Assembly (NCBI GenBank): GCA_963771905.1
Contig: CAVYVI010000009.1
Location: 434,001 to 498,000 of the forward strand
Direction of reading: 5' to 3'
Source of the DNA: Palsa-147 sp963771905
GTDB lineage: Bacteria > Acidobacteriota > Terriglobia > Acidiferrales > UBA7541
DNA length: 64,000 bases
A model generated the notes under the pieces. That model was not told where the DNA came from. It saw nothing but the letters and a program-made list of their open reading frames with translations, and did not search any database. Positions within the stretch are counted from its first letter, which is position 1; each line of letters opens with the position of its first letter. Made by a program: the position numbers and the translations under genes. Positions 63,716-64,000 of the stretch are shown in pieces.

Positions 63716-64000
63716 TCACTCGGCGGGCAGAACGTGAAAGCGCAGCGTGGACTTCATTTCGGCGCCTGCCGCGAGCGAAGGGAACGTCAGCCGCAGAAGA
63801 ACGGAGAAGCGCTTCGGCTCGACGGACATCCGGCCTGACTCCCAATCGAGGGCGAGGCCGGGACGCCCGGGTGCGCGAAGCTCGAGATGCTTGGCATCGA
63901 TGGGGACTTCGACGATCGCGCCGCCGGGCGCAAAGTTTTCGCAATGCGTTTGGCCGGATGTCTGCGGGGCCGCGGCCGACTCTGTCGTGGCAGCCTGGCC
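63716..64000 (-). CDS. C-terminal end of an unidentified protein (runs off the right edge)
   Basis: Ninety-four residues up to a TGA at 63718-63716. The visible part has an Ala/Thr-rich stretch, a Cys (QTHCENFAPGG) and beta-like segments (AIVEVPIDAKHLELRAPGR, MKSTLRFHVLPAE). Not enough to name a family. Confidence 0.5.
   Translation of the reverse strand, partial: GQAATTESAAAPQTSGQTHCENFAPGGAIVEVPIDAKHLELRAPGRPGLALDWESGRMSVEPKRFSVLLRLTFPSLAAGAEMKSTLRFHVLPAE

Overview
The window reads as about 64 kb of a high-GC soil Acidobacteriota genome, most likely a draft or metagenome-derived contig. The signs are acidobacterial-type Ser/Thr kinases, large duplicated ABC permeases with MacB/FtsX-like halves, VPS10/sortilin-like beta-propeller proteins, a DUF4292 lipoprotein, and short hairpin repeats scattered between genes. 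No rRNA, tRNA or CRISPR array was seen. The taxonomic call is inference from gene style, not from a marker gene.

Layout. 1-8.8 kb: a partial Ser/Thr kinase, a frameshifted trans-aconitate methyltransferase, an SRPBCC protein, small membrane proteins, and a minus-strand operon of YfiR, a CHASE-type hybrid histidine kinase and a REC-GGDEF diguanylate cyclase. 9.1-11.7 kb: phoB-phoR. 12.8-13.6 kb: a toxin-antitoxin pair whose PIN toxin has Asn at the first catalytic Asp. 13.7-19.9 kb: a membrane protein/secreted His-Met-rich protein pair, a DUF1648 protein and an ABC permease broken by a G-run frameshift. 20.2-25.9 kb: phoU-pstS-pstC-pstA-pstB-phoU with PHO-box-like repeats, probably the target of phoBR. 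25.9-28.9 kb: repeat-rich DNA with three small membrane-protein genes. 28.9-34.3 kb: a sortilin-like secreted protein, a DUF4292 lipoprotein and an ABC permease.

34.36-39.56 kb is the most unusual part: an Rhs island without an Rhs N-terminus. It holds a long Rhs core with an M15-peptidase-like C-terminal toxin domain and an exported candidate immunity protein, then a tyrosine-recombinase remnant, a second short core with another toxin domain (interrupted by a stop) and another exported partner, and a third core stub. A 383-bp direct repeat of the permease 3' end brackets the island, and its two copies differ almost only at silent sites. 40-43 kb is accessory DNA with an ssb fragment, dispersed repeats and a decayed gene.

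43.1-51.1 kb: an ABC permease, an esterase, two RibD/DHFR-like reductases, three YCII/DGPF proteins and an ECF42-type sigma factor with TPR extension. Three sites with TGTCGA, exactly 17 bases, then CGAC or CGTC lie ahead of two DGPF genes, matching the promoter described for ECF42 sigma factors; sigma gene and likely regulon sit together. 51.5-64 kb is ordinary chromosome: an MsbA-like exporter, VOC protein, Cdd1-like protein with a frameshifted PadR regulator, EcsC-like protein, a LolD-like ATPase with partners and a LolA-like protein, an aromatic amino acid decarboxylase, Ada, PilZ, a HAD phosphatase and several secreted or membrane proteins of unknown role.

Four otherwise ordinary genes carry single-base frameshifts, two at G5 runs and one at a CT repeat. 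This looks more like consensus error than biology and should be kept in mind for the whole window.
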